In this document: one piece after another, positions 49,946-59,416 of the stretch
Layout: each line of letters begins with the position of its first letter
Numbering within the stretch: position 1 is the stretch's first letter
Assembly: GCA_964420405.1 (NCBI GenBank)
Contig: CAYQTL010000016.1
Coordinates: 1 to 64,000 of the forward strand
Direction of reading: 5' to 3'
Source: CAYQTL01 sp964420405
Lineage (GTDB): Bacteria; Acidobacteriota; Thermoanaerobaculia; Thermoanaerobaculales; Sulfomarinibacteraceae
Length of the DNA: 64,000 bases
The notes under the pieces: generated by a model
The model's input: the letters and a program-made list of their open reading frames with translations, nothing else
Told to the model about the DNA's origin: nothing
The model's database searches: none
Translations under genes and position numbers: made by a program

Positions 49946-51298
49946 TCACACGTCCCCGCCGGCTGCCTCCGGGCACTCCCGTCTCCACCGCCACACCCGC
50001 CACAGGAACAGGGGGTTGCCGATCACGTACCTGCGCCACATCCTGCGCGGCTCCCGCGCCAGCCGCCACGCCCACTCGAGCCCGACCTCGCGCACCCAGC
50101 CGGGCGCGCGGGGGATCCGGCCCGAGTAGAAGTCGAACAACCCGCCGACGCCGATGGCGACGGCGACCCCCAGGTCCTGCCGCCATCGGTCGATCCACAG
50201 CTCCTGTGCCGGCACGCCGAAGGCGACCAGCAGCACCGAAGCCCCCGAGTCGCGGATCCGCTCTACGACCCCACGCTCCTCGTCGCCCCCGCGGGCGAAG
50301 TAGCCGTGTTGAAGGCCCGCGACCTCCAGCCCCGGCCACCTCTCGGCCATCCTCCGCTCGAGCTCCTCCGCCACCCCGGGCCGGCCGCCGATCAGGAACA
50401 CGCCGTGACCGCTCCCTTCCATGGCCGTGCACAGCCGGGGAAACAGGTCCGTTCCGTTGACATTGGCTGCGAGGGTCGTCCCCTTCAATCGGCAGGCGAA
50501 GTGGATCCCGATGCCGTCGGGCAGCACGATGTCGGACCTGGCGAGCACAGCCCGGTACCCTGGATCGACCGCGGCGACGTTGAGACAGTGCGGGTTCACG
50601 AAGACGACGGTGTGCGGGCGGTCCCCCGCCGCGGCCGAGCGGAGCCAGCCGACCGCGCGCTCCATCGTCCAGTTGTCGATCCGCACTCCCAGTAGGTCGA
50701 GGCTCTCCTGCGGCGGCCCCGCCGGAACTCCCCCGCCGAGCATGGCGGCCGGTATCGACCTCGCCAGAATGCCGAGCTCACGACCGATGCCGGCCGCGTG
50801 GACGAGCTCGTCCTCCGAAGCGGCGCGGCCCTCGAACGCCACGTTCACGGCCGATCGAACCCTGAACAGGTCCACGAGCCCGGGCCGCACCTGGAAGCGG
50901 CCCAGCCGCGCGGGCGGGAGCCGCTCCGCCTCGCCGATCGCCAACGGCTCGGGACCGACCCACGCGAGGTCGCCCCGGAGGATCGCCCACACCCACGGGA
51001 GGCGGGACAGCGGACCGGGAGCCGCGAGAGCGCCGAGTCGGATCGGGCGGAGCAGCCTGCCCGCGTAAACGCCGTACCGGACCGGCGGCGCACCTCGCGA
51101 CCTCGCCGTGAATACCGCCGCGAGAGCCACCGGCGCCGTTGCAAGGCTCACCGCCAGCGCGAGAAGCAGGTCGAGACTCCGTCGAACCGTCGCCGCCGCG
51201 AGGCCGGTCAGAACCAGCAGATGCCACAGCCAGGCGCGTCGCAGCCGGCTCGTCCGGCCGACCCGGTCGACGGCGGTCGGGCCGATCTCAGCGGACAC
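49946..51298 (-). CDS. fusion of a degenerate priming sugar transferase and a WecG/TagA/CpsF glycosyltransferase
   Basis: This 450-residue protein starts at GTG 51298, overlapping the GT4 gene by 11 bp. The N-terminal ~190 residues resemble bacterial priming transferases: a membrane helix (LLLALAVSLATAPVALAAV) and LSRLPWVWAILRGDLAWVGPEP. The central catalytic block with the KFRTM-type and DE motifs is missing or altered. The C-terminal ~245 residues form a WecG/TagA domain with VFVNPHCLNVAA, VLPDGIGI, GTDLFPRLC and FDFYSGRIPRAPGW. WecG domains add N-acetylmannosaminuronate or similar to lipid-linked sugars. The priming half may be inactive. Confidence 0.85.
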   Translation of the reverse strand: MSAEIGPTAVDRVGRTSRLRRAWLWHLLVLTGLAAATVRRSLDLLLALAVSLATAPVALAAVFTARSRGAPPVRYGVYAGRLLRPIRLGALAAPGPLSRLPWVWAILRGDLAWVGPEPLAIGEAERLPPARLGRFQVRPGLVDLFRVRSAVNVAFEGRAASEDELVHAAGIGRELGILARSIPAAMLGGGVPAGPPQESLDLLGVRIDNWTMERAVGWLRSAAAGDRPHTVVFVNPHCLNVAAVDPGYRAVLARSDIVLPDGIGIHFACRLKGTTLAANVNGTDLFPRLCTAMEGSGHGVFLIGGRPGVAEELERRMAERWPGLEVAGLQHGYFARGGDEERGVVERIRDSGASVLLVAFGVPAQELWIDRWRQDLGVAVAIGVGGLFDFYSGRIPRAPGWVREVGLEWAWRLAREPRRMWRRYVIGNPLFLWRVWRWRRECPEAAGGDV

Positions 51299-52454
51299 CG
51301 GCGACCTCCCGCAGGAGACCGAGGGTCGCCTCGGCGGCCGCCGACCACGAGTACCGGGCGGCGTTGGCGAGCCCGGCCTCACGGAGACGGGCACGCAGCG
51401 CCGCGTCGGTCGCGACCCTCGCCATGCAGTCGGCGATGTCTCCTGTGTCGTGGGGGTCGAACAGCTCGGCCGCGCCCCCGGCCACCTCCGGAAGCGACGA
51501 GACGTCGGCGCACGCAACCGGAACCCCCGACGCCTGCGCCTCGAGAATCGGCAGGCCGAAACCCTCGAACAGGGAGGGGAACACCAACGCCAGCGACGCG
51601 CCGAGCAGGTCGGGCAGCACCCGGTCGGGAACGAACCCGAGGAGATGGATCCGGTCGCCGAGGCCGGCCGCCTCGATCTCCCGGTCGATCGCCTCTGCAC
51701 CGGGCCAGCGACTGCCGCCGAAAACCAGATCGGCCCCGAACTGCGGATCCCGGTCGAGGATCGTGGCGAGCGCACGGACCAAACCGACATGGTTCTTGCC
51801 GGGATGCTCGAGCCGCGACACGTACAGCAGGTAGGCGGCAGGGAGATGGAGACCCGCCTCTGCCAGCCGCCGGCGGCATCCCTCCGGGTCCCGCGGACGA
51901 AACATCTCGCTGTCGTACCCGAGTCCGACGACGTGAACCCGCCCCGCGGCCACGCCGGCGAGCGCGACGACATCGCAGGCGGTTGACGAGGACACGGCGA
52001 TCACCCGGTCCAGCCGTCGGATCATCCACGGCAGCACCCGGCGGATGTAGAGCATCCTGGCCGGGTCGTACTTGGCTTCGACGTGGAACGCGGACAGGTC
52101 GTGGACCACCGCGACCGTCGGCACTCCGGCAGCCGGAGCCAACCGACGGTTGCCCGCCGGAAGGTACAGGACGTCCGCACCGACCCGCCGCAGCTCTCCG
52201 GGAAGCCGCACGGCGTGCCAGAGGACCGACAGCGCCGGCCGGTTCCAGACGTCCGGGACGGGATGGACGGTCACATGGGGCGAGGAGTCGACCAGGAACG
52301 GGAAGACCCCCAGGTCCTCCTCCGCCAGCCAGACGTGCCACCGGAGGTCACCGCCGGTCTCCAGCAGCCGGAAGACCAGCTCCACCATGTACCGCCCGAT
52401 CCCTGATCGCCCGCGGTCGTTGGCGAACAGGCTGACGCCGACATTGAGGTTCAC
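51288..52454 (-). CDS. family 4 glycosyltransferase
   Basis: This 388-residue GT-B enzyme has an N-terminal SGIGRYMVELVFRL segment, VVHDLSAF in the acceptor domain and the C-terminal FPSLFEGFGLPILEAQASG signature (shown in part), with the E-x7-E nucleotide-sugar site. It overlaps both neighbours by a few bases. It is a retaining transferase of unknown sugar specificity in exopolysaccharide assembly. Confidence 0.92.
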   Translation of the reverse strand: MNLNVGVSLFANDRGRSGIGRYMVELVFRLLETGGDLRWHVWLAEEDLGVFPFLVDSSPHVTVHPVPDVWNRPALSVLWHAVRLPGELRRVGADVLYLPAGNRRLAPAAGVPTVAVVHDLSAFHVEAKYDPARMLYIRRVLPWMIRRLDRVIAVSSSTACDVVALAGVAAGRVHVVGLGYDSEMFRPRDPEGCRRRLAEAGLHLPAAYLLYVSRLEHPGKNHVGLVRALATILDRDPQFGADLVFGGSRWPGAEAIDREIEAAGLGDRIHLLGFVPDRVLPDLLGASLALVFPSLFEGFGLPILEAQASGVPVACADVSSLPEVAGGAAELFDPHDTGDIADCMARVATDAALRARLREAGLANAARYSWSAAAEATLGLLREVAGVR

Positions 52455-53668
52455 GATGGTGCCCCCGCTCGGGTGGAGGCGCGGTGACTGCTGCGGGCGC
52501 TGTCCAGCAACTCCTCCGTCTCGTCGACGCCCGGATCGAAACGATACCGCTCTCGGGCGCGCTGATGGGCCTCACCACCGAGCCGGGCCGCCAGATCGCG
52601 ATCCTGGACCAGCCGGCCGACGGCCTCGCCCAGCGCACGCCAGTCCCCTTCGGGCGCCGAGATCCCGGTCACCCCGTCTTCGAGCCACGAAGGGATGCCG
52701 CCGACCGCGAACCCGGCCACCGGGCGCGACGCCCACATCGCCTCGACCCCGACCATCCCGAACGGCTCCGGCCAGCGGGACGGCACTGCGACGACACGAG
52801 CTCGCCGCCGGTACGCACCGAGGCGATCGTGGGGCACCCATCCGAGAAAGGTGACCCGGTCACCGAGCCCCAGATCGCGCGCCAGTGCGACGCATCCGGG
52901 CAGGTGGTTGCCCGCCCCGGCGACCAGCAGCCGGCACGGCGATCGCGCCACCGAGAGGGCGCGCAGCAACAGGTCCAGGCCCTTGCCGCGGACGACCTGG
53001 CCGACGAAGAGCACCACCGGCTCGCCCGACGGGTCCTGTGGCGGCCGCTCGAGCCCGCGGGGCACCGGAGGGATGACCCGCACCCGGTCGAGGTCGAAGC
53101 CGTTGACCCCGAGCATGTCCCGCATCCACGGCGAGCCGACCGCGATCGCGTCGGCTCGCCGCGCGGCGGCGCGCCGCGCGGCGGGGGGGCCGAAGCCCGA
53201 GATCCAGGGCAGGCCGGGGACCGGGCCGGAGCGGGTGACGAGGCAGCCCCGAAGGAGGCACCGGAGACCCATCGGGGCGGTGCAGATCCGCGTCGGATAC
53301 GGGTAGTACTTGTGTCGCCGCGGGCAGTAGGGGTCGTGGTCGTGGACGTAGCGGGCCAGCGGCAGGCGCTCCGGAAGGCGCATGACGGCGGGGATCTCCG
53401 GCGGCTTGTGGGCGTAGGCAACATCGGGGCGGAACGACGCGAGGAGGTCGTCGAGCCGGGCCTTCTGAGCCGCTTCGGATGCCTCCGGATCGAGCCGGAG
53501 GCGATGCTCGTACACGTCGTCGAGCGGCTCACGGCCCTGCGGGCACGGCTCGGTCGTCACGAGGGCGAGACGGTGGCCGCGCTCCGACAAACCCACCGCG
53601 ATGTCGCCGAGATAGCGCTCGACCCCGCCGAACAGCCACCCCTTCTGGTTGACCAGCAGGACCCTCAT
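52451..53668 (-). CDS. family 4 glycosyltransferase
   Basis: This 405-residue GT-B protein starts at ATG 53668 with GAGG three bases upstream; a GTG at 53683 is an alternative. It has the glycogen-synthase-like N-loop GGVERYLGDIAVG, KGLDLLLRAL in the donor domain and EPFGMVGVEAMWASRPV with the E-x7-E motif. A Cys-rich patch (YCPRRHKYY and RCLLRGCLV) in the acceptor domain occurs in many exopolysaccharide GT4s. It is the first leftward gene of the cluster. Confidence 0.92.
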   Translation of the reverse strand: MRVLLVNQKGWLFGGVERYLGDIAVGLSERGHRLALVTTEPCPQGREPLDDVYEHRLRLDPEASEAAQKARLDDLLASFRPDVAYAHKPPEIPAVMRLPERLPLARYVHDHDPYCPRRHKYYPYPTRICTAPMGLRCLLRGCLVTRSGPVPGLPWISGFGPPAARRAAARRADAIAVGSPWMRDMLGVNGFDLDRVRVIPPVPRGLERPPQDPSGEPVVLFVGQVVRGKGLDLLLRALSVARSPCRLLVAGAGNHLPGCVALARDLGLGDRVTFLGWVPHDRLGAYRRRARVVAVPSRWPEPFGMVGVEAMWASRPVAGFAVGGIPSWLEDGVTGISAPEGDWRALGEAVGRLVQDRDLAARLGGEAHQRARERYRFDPGVDETEELLDSARSSHRASTRAGAPS

Positions 53669-53945
53669 CGCCTCGAACCCCACTCTCCATACCCCCTCAA
53701 ATCGTGACCGAAATGAGAGATACTACAATCGAGTATGGCACAGGCGCGGGGCTCGGCGACGCGCCGTGCGAGGAGGGTGTGGGGCACGAAAGGTGGACGG
53801 ACACCGGGTGGTCGTGAGATGGCCGTGCTCGGCGGACCCGAGGAGCCCAGCCCCGGGGAACGGACCGGGGGTCCGCCGAACAGGGACGCTGACGGCGCCC
53901 GAACGGCGTCGCTGATCTCCGCCTGACGGCCTCGTGGGGGGCTCG
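53669..53945. promoter_or_regulatory. divergent control region of the exopolysaccharide locus
   Basis: This 277-bp spacer lies between two divergent operons. Its left part (53700-53740) is distinctly A+T-richer than the surroundings. It contains TACTACAAT (TACAAT at 53724-53729), a -10-like box toward the rightward genes, and TTGTAG on the minus strand toward the leftward genes. Neither has a strong partner hexamer. Short frames in the right part have no recognisable product. Confidence 0.35.
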
Positions 53946-55100
53946 ATGGGACGTCGCCTGGCGATCGTGGTGTTCGTGGACGCGTGCGGTTGGGACGTCG
54001 TCGGCCACCGGCCGGGGTTCCTGCCCGAGCTGGAGCAGCGCCGGGCGGTGCGGTCGCTTTTCGGGTTCTCGTCGGCCTGCGTGCCGGCGATCCTGACCGG
54101 ACGTCGGCCCGACGAGAACGACCACTGGTCGTCGTTCTACTACTCACCCAGCACGAGCCCGTTCACGATCCTGCGGCTGATGCGGTTCCTGCCGTCCTCG
54201 GTCGTCGACCGGGGACGCGTCCGCCGGTACCTCTCGAAGGCGATCGCCCGCGCCTACGGCTTCACGGGCTACTTCCAGCTCTACAACCTGCCGTTCGACG
54301 AGCTGCCGCTGTACGACTACGCCGAGAAGCGGGACATCTTCCGCCCCGGTGGCATCAACCGCGGCCAGAGCATCTTCGACGAGCTGCACGACGCCGGACC
54401 GGCCCATCACGTCTCGAACTGGCGGCGCAGCGAGGCCGACAACGTTGCGGCCCTCGAGCGCACGGTGGACGAGGGCGGAATCGGATTCGCATTCCTGTAC
54501 ACGGCCGGGCTGGACGCCCTGATGCACCAGCACACCAAGGACTCTCCCCTCGTCGACGAGAAGCTGGAGTGGTACCAGGCGCGCGTCCGCGGCGTGCTCG
54601 ACATCGCCCGCCGGCGGTACGACGAGATCCGCGTGGCCCTGATCTCCGACCACGGCATGGCGACCGTCCACACGGTGGTCGACCTCATGCCGGTTGTGGA
54701 AGCCCTCGGACTCGAGACTGGTCGGGAGCTCGCCGCGGTCCACGACTCGACCATGATGCGGTTCTGGTTCCTTGCAGACGGCGTGGAGGAACGGGTGCGC
54801 GAAGCGCTGCCCGACTCCGAGCACGGCCGATGGGTCGGCGAGGCACAGCTGAAGGCCTACGGGACCTTCTGGCCGGACGGGCGGTTCGGCGACGGGATCT
54901 ACGCACTCGAGCCCGGGGTCTTGCTGAACCCGAGCCACATGGGACGGGTCGCGCCGGCCGGCATGCACGGCTACCGGCCCGACCACCCCGACTCGGACGC
55001 CTCGCTGCTCGCCAGCTTCGAGCCCGAGCATTCGCCGTCGGAGATCACCGACCTGTGCCAGACGATGCGCGAGATGGCCGCATGGGCGCGGTCGGCGTGA
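53946..55100 (+). CDS. alkaline-phosphatase-superfamily enzyme of the exopolysaccharide locus
   Basis: This 384-residue protein starts at ATG 53946 behind a GGGGGG site. It has no signal peptide. All metal-site blocks are present: FVDACGWDVV, the nucleophile region SSACVPAILTG, LDALMHQH, ISDHGMA and GMHGYRPDHPD. It is cytoplasmic or membrane-peripheral and may act on lipid-linked or nucleotide-sugar phosphates, or transfer phosphoethanolamine-like groups. It opens the rightward operon. Confidence 0.85.
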   Translation: MGRRLAIVVFVDACGWDVVGHRPGFLPELEQRRAVRSLFGFSSACVPAILTGRRPDENDHWSSFYYSPSTSPFTILRLMRFLPSSVVDRGRVRRYLSKAIARAYGFTGYFQLYNLPFDELPLYDYAEKRDIFRPGGINRGQSIFDELHDAGPAHHVSNWRRSEADNVAALERTVDEGGIGFAFLYTAGLDALMHQHTKDSPLVDEKLEWYQARVRGVLDIARRRYDEIRVALISDHGMATVHTVVDLMPVVEALGLETGRELAAVHDSTMMRFWFLADGVEERVREALPDSEHGRWVGEAQLKAYGTFWPDGRFGDGIYALEPGVLLNPSHMGRVAPAGMHGYRPDHPDSDASLLASFEPEHSPSEITDLCQTMREMAAWARSA

Positions 55101-55167
55101 CGCCGCACTCCGGCGGGCCGGTGGAGGACCGGCGCCCGAGGGCGACCGCCTTCTCCGGCGGCACCGG

Positions 55168-56739
55168 ATGACGCACGACATCCCTCCCGGGCGTGGCGCC
55201 GTCGCTCCACCGCCGGACGCGCACGCGGTCTCCGCCGCCGAACGCGTCTCCGGCGAGGCCGCATGGTCGGTTCTCGCCAAGGTGGCGACCCTGGTCGGCA
55301 CCCTCGGCGTGTCGGTGGTCGCCGCGCGGATGCTCGGCCCCGACGACTTCGGCACCTGGTCGCTCGCCCGCAACATGGTGACCTACATCGCGCTGCTGAC
55401 CGCGTTCGGGCTCGATCGTTCGCTGCTGCGATTCGTCCCGGAGCTCGAGGCACGCGGCGCCCGCGCCGGCATCGCCGCACTTCTCGGCGGGACGCTCGCC
55501 GTGCAGCTGGCGCTCGCGGCGGCGGCCGTCGCCGTGCTGCTGCTGCTGCGGCCGCTTCTCGAGCGGCTGTTCGCTCCGTCGATCGGCCCGCTGCTGGCGC
55601 TGGTCGGAGTGCTGGCAGCGGTGTGGGTGCTCAAGGAGACGCTGTACCAGCTCCACTTCGCCCTCGCCCGGGCGCGCATCCTGACGCTGACCACCGCTGT
55701 GACGTCGGTCGGCTGGCTCGGCCTGACCTGGCTACTGCTCGGCCGCGGGCACGGCGTCGCCGGCGCCCTGACGGCACAGGTGCTCGCCCTGGGGGTCGGC
55801 CTCGCGCTGCTGGTCCCATCCGCGAGGAGCTCGGTCCGCCGGGTCGCGCGCCACACCACGTCGACTGTACCTGCTCGTCGGGTGGCGCCGTACGCGCTGA
55901 CCCTCACCGCCTCCGGCCTCGTCAACCTGGTCGTCCAACGCCAGTCCGAGGTGTTCTTCCTGGCGGCGGTGGCGCCACCAGCGGTGGTCGGCTTCTACGA
56001 CCTCGGCTACTCCCTGCCCCAGCTCGGCATGGAGCTCGTCCCGCTGTCGCTGTACGCGGTCATGCTGTCGGCGATCACCGCGTCGACAACGCGCGACCCC
56101 TCTCGCCTCGGAGCCCTCGTCGGGTGGTACTACAAGGTGCTCGCACTGGTGACCGTGCCGGTGGCGCTGCTCGGACTGGGATGGGCCGACCGGCTACTGG
56201 TGCTGCTGTACGGCGCCGAGATGGCGCCCGCCGGCGACCTGGCGCGGGTGTTCTCGGTGCTCCACCTGCTGCCGTTCGTGTCGGTGCCGGTCGGAACCGC
56301 GCTGGCGGTGCGCGAGCAGGCCCACCGGACGCTGCCCTTCGGCCTCGCCCAGGTGGCCGTCAATATCGGTCTCGACGTGCTGCTGATCCCCCGGTTCGGA
56401 GTTCCCGGTGCGGTAGCGGCCGTGGTGCTCACCTTCCTGCTCGTCACGCCGGTCACGATCTGGTACGCGATCCGCTTCACGGGACCCCTCGAGATCCCTG
56501 TGGGCTGGATCGGCCGGCTCGTCGTGGCGCTGTCGCCTGGGCTTCTGCCGATGGCCGCGCGGCCGTGGCTCGACGGTTGGCTGGGCGCCGCCGTCGGCAT
56601 CGCGGCCAGCGTGGCGCTGATGGCCGCGGGCATGCGCCTGGGCCGGGTCGTGGGTCCCGACGAGCGGGAGCGCCTCGAGCGCTCGCGCCTGCCCGGTCGA
56701 CAGATCCTGCTGCGGGTCCTGGTCGGAGGGCGCCGGTGA
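55168..56739 (+). CDS. Wzx-type polysaccharide flippase
   Basis: This 523-residue membrane protein has about 12-14 helices of the MATE/MviN fold. Diagnostic features are the amphipathic start and the RMLGPDDFGTWSLARN loop typical of oligosaccharide flippases, plus repeated paired helices. It moves lipid-linked repeat units across the inner membrane. Its stop overlaps the next start by 4 bp (GTGA). Confidence 0.92.
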   Translation: MTHDIPPGRGAVAPPPDAHAVSAAERVSGEAAWSVLAKVATLVGTLGVSVVAARMLGPDDFGTWSLARNMVTYIALLTAFGLDRSLLRFVPELEARGARAGIAALLGGTLAVQLALAAAAVAVLLLLRPLLERLFAPSIGPLLALVGVLAAVWVLKETLYQLHFALARARILTLTTAVTSVGWLGLTWLLLGRGHGVAGALTAQVLALGVGLALLVPSARSSVRRVARHTTSTVPARRVAPYALTLTASGLVNLVVQRQSEVFFLAAVAPPAVVGFYDLGYSLPQLGMELVPLSLYAVMLSAITASTTRDPSRLGALVGWYYKVLALVTVPVALLGLGWADRLLVLLYGAEMAPAGDLARVFSVLHLLPFVSVPVGTALAVREQAHRTLPFGLAQVAVNIGLDVLLIPRFGVPGAVAAVVLTFLLVTPVTIWYAIRFTGPLEIPVGWIGRLVVALSPGLLPMAARPWLDGWLGAAVGIAASVALMAAGMRLGRVVGPDERERLERSRLPGRQILLRVLVGGRR

Positions 56740-57956
56740 AGGTGCTACACGTCGCACGCCGGTTCACGCCGACCGCCTGGGGCGGAACCGAGGCGGTCGT
56801 GGCGTCGCTCGCGCGCGAGCAGCTCCGCCGGGGCGACACGCCGACGGTGCTCGCCACCGGTGCGCTCGACCGTCCCGGGCCCGATCGGGTCCTCGACCTC
56901 GAAGTGGAGCGGTTCCCGTACACCTACGCCCGCGTGCCGCTGTCCGACGCCGCCCGAAGCGCGCTCGACCACAAGGGCGGCAACCCGCTGTCGTGGCGGA
57001 TGCTGCTCCGGATGCTGCGGGCGCCGGGGATCGACCTGATCCACTGCCACACCATGCAACGGCTCGCCGGCCAGGTACGGTTCGCCGCCCGGCGCCGGGG
57101 CATACCCTATGTGGTTCATCTCCACGGCGGCGGCTTCGACGTTCCGTCGTCGGAGGTCGAGGAGATGCTGCGGCCGACCCGGCGGACGTGGGACTGGGGG
57201 CGGGCGCCGTCGGCGCTGCTCGGCACCCGCCGGTTCCTCGCCGACGCTGACCTGGTGCTCGCCCTGTCGCGGGAGGAGGTCGCGCGCGCCCGGACGCGGC
57301 TACCCGGCACCCGCGTCGAGCTCCTCCCCAACGGCGTAGACCCCGCATGGCTGGCGGCCGGCGACCGGACCCGGGGGCGACGGACCGCGGACGTTCCTGA
57401 CGGCGCGCCTCTCGCTCTGACGGTGGCGAGAGTCGACCCCCAGAAGGGTCAGGAGTTGATCCCGCCGGTGCTCGCGGCGACGCCCGGCCTGCACGCTGTG
57501 ATCGCCGGCCCCACCACCGTCGCCGGATACGACCGGCGCGTGACGGAGATCGCCCGCGGGGCCGGTGTCGCCGACCGCCTCCACATGGTCGGGCCCGTCC
57601 CCCCGGAGAGCGCGCAGCTGGCCGACCTGTACGCGGCCGCCGACCTCCTGCTGCTGCCCTCCCGCCACGAGCCCTTCGGAATCGTCGCGCTGGAGGCGTG
57701 GGCGGCAGGACTGCCGGTGGTCGCGACCGCCGTCGGCGGCCTCGCCGACCTGGTTCGCCCCGATGTCGACGGGTACCTGGCGGCGCCAGGCGACGTCGAA
57801 ACGCTGGTCGCCGCGGTCGCAACCGTGATCTCGAACACGGTGATCGCCCGTCGGCTCGGCGACGCGGGACGGGACCGGGTGCTCGCGGAGCTGTCGTGGC
57901 GGGCGGTGGCCGACCAGCTCGACAGCCTGTACCGGTCACTGCGGGGGGAGCGATGA
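56736..57956 (+). CDS. family 4 glycosyltransferase
   Basis: This 406-residue GT-B enzyme starts at GTG 56736, overlapping the flippase. Features are GGTEAVVASLAREQ, the acceptor-domain HLHGGGFDVP, and RHEPFGIVALEAWAAGLPV with the E-x7-E donor site. It is retaining, with unknown sugars. Its stop overlaps the next start by 4 bp. Confidence 0.92.
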   Translation: MKVLHVARRFTPTAWGGTEAVVASLAREQLRRGDTPTVLATGALDRPGPDRVLDLEVERFPYTYARVPLSDAARSALDHKGGNPLSWRMLLRMLRAPGIDLIHCHTMQRLAGQVRFAARRRGIPYVVHLHGGGFDVPSSEVEEMLRPTRRTWDWGRAPSALLGTRRFLADADLVLALSREEVARARTRLPGTRVELLPNGVDPAWLAAGDRTRGRRTADVPDGAPLALTVARVDPQKGQELIPPVLAATPGLHAVIAGPTTVAGYDRRVTEIARGAGVADRLHMVGPVPPESAQLADLYAAADLLLLPSRHEPFGIVALEAWAAGLPVVATAVGGLADLVRPDVDGYLAAPGDVETLVAAVATVISNTVIARRLGDAGRDRVLAELSWRAVADQLDSLYRSLRGER

Positions 57957-59416
57957 CCGCATCCGCCGAGAGCCTGCTCCGAGGTGGTGTGTGGCTGCTG
58001 GCGCTCGCAGGCGCCGCGCTCGGCATCGCCAACATGGTCGCGCTCGTCGCGTCGGATCTTCCCGGCGACTACGTGGAGGGCGTTGTGCTGGCCGCCCAGA
58101 CCGACGTTCTCGCCGGTCGCTCTCCGTACGAGCGGTTGGCGTGGGCGACGCCACCGTACCGCATCAACCTGTACGGCCCCGCCGGGTACCGGCCCGGGGC
58201 CTGGATCGCTGCCGCGGTGGGGGCCGAACCTGGCAGCCTCGTACCTGGCCGGATGGCGTCGGTCGCCGCGCTCGCCGCCGCTCTCGGCGCCGCGTGGACG
58301 CTCGCGCGGCGCCGTCTCGGGCTCGGTCGCCGCGCCGCCGCCCTCGCCGTCGTTGCGCCGCTGGGAATGCTGCCGGTCGTTGTGTTCGGGGCCCAGAACC
58401 GGGTTGACGTCATCGCCGTGGCGTGCTCCGCCTGGGGGCTGGTCGCCGCCGCCGAGCCGGTCCCCCGCCGGTGGCTCGCCGCTCCCCTCTTCGTGCTGGC
58501 GGTGTTCGTCAAACCGACGGCGATCGCTGCCGTCGCGGCCGTCGGCCTGTGGTGGCTGTGGCGTCGACAGTGGCGCGCCATCGTGGTCACCACGCTCCTG
58601 TGCCTCGCGCTGGGCAGCATCTGGCTGGTGCGCCTCGCGCTCGTGACCGACGGCGCGTTTTTCGAGTCCCTGTTCCGGTTCAACGCCCTGCCGTTCGCGG
58701 TCGGGGGGCTGTCGTCGGCTGCCAGCAGGGCCTTCGCCGGTGGGGTGCTCCCGGTGGCGGCGGCGCTCGCGCTGGTGCTCGTACTGCGGGCCGACGACGA
58801 CGGCCGGCTGGCAGGACTGTGGATGCTGACGGCGACGGCGGTCGCCATCGCGACCGTAGGCCGCGTCGGGGCGAACGTGAACTACTTCGTGGAGGCGTGC
58901 GTCGCGGCGGGACCGATCCTCGCGCTGGTGTTCGAGCGGGCACGCCGGTCTCCCAGCGGAGGCCGCGGCGACGGCCTCGTCGCGGCGTCGATCGGCCTCG
59001 CGCTTGCCGGTGCCAGCCTCGTCGAGACAGGGCCCCGGGTGGTGTGGGAGCACCGCGGGCGGAGTGAACGGGAGACGGTCGAGCGACGCCTCGCGGTCCA
59101 CGTCGGCCCGGGTGACGCGGTGCTGACCACCGAGGTCGTCTCCGCGATGCGGATCGGGGCGCACCCGTGGCTGAACGACCCCTTCATCTTCGCCCGCCTC
59201 GCCGAGGCAGGAACGTGGGACGAGTCCCGCCTGCTGGAGGATCTCCGCTCCGGACGGGTGCTGTGGATCATCGCCGGAGAGGACCTCCGAGCGGACGGGT
59301 CGTCCCACTCGAACTGGTCCGCCGCCGTCCGGCAGGTCGCCTCGCACTGGTTCCGCGAGGTAGATCGGGCGGGACGCTTCCGTCTGTATCGGTTCACGCC
59401 GCCCGGGGAGGCGTGA
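57953..59416 (+). CDS. GT-C-like polytopic membrane protein
   Basis: This 487-residue protein has about 9-10 membrane helices and a soluble C-terminal tail of ~120 residues. The first periplasmic loop contains a candidate acid in SDLPGDYVEG and the block SPYERLAWATPPYRINLYGP. This fits lipid-sugar-dependent GT-C enzymes of the mannosyltransferase type, without a clear family. It overlaps genes on both sides. Confidence 0.75.
   Translation: MTASAESLLRGGVWLLALAGAALGIANMVALVASDLPGDYVEGVVLAAQTDVLAGRSPYERLAWATPPYRINLYGPAGYRPGAWIAAAVGAEPGSLVPGRMASVAALAAALGAAWTLARRRLGLGRRAAALAVVAPLGMLPVVVFGAQNRVDVIAVACSAWGLVAAAEPVPRRWLAAPLFVLAVFVKPTAIAAVAAVGLWWLWRRQWRAIVVTTLLCLALGSIWLVRLALVTDGAFFESLFRFNALPFAVGGLSSAASRAFAGGVLPVAAALALVLVLRADDDGRLAGLWMLTATAVAIATVGRVGANVNYFVEACVAAGPILALVFERARRSPSGGRGDGLVAASIGLALAGASLVETGPRVVWEHRGRSERETVERRLAVHVGPGDAVLTTEVVSAMRIGAHPWLNDPFIFARLAEAGTWDESRLLEDLRSGRVLWIIAGEDLRADGSSHSNWSAAVRQVASHWFREVDRAGRFRLYRFTPPGEA

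Noticed and set aside
53739..53926. 62-codon plus-strand frame in the divergent spacer
   Set aside because: No ribosome site, no recognisable domain and a composition like random GC-rich sequence.
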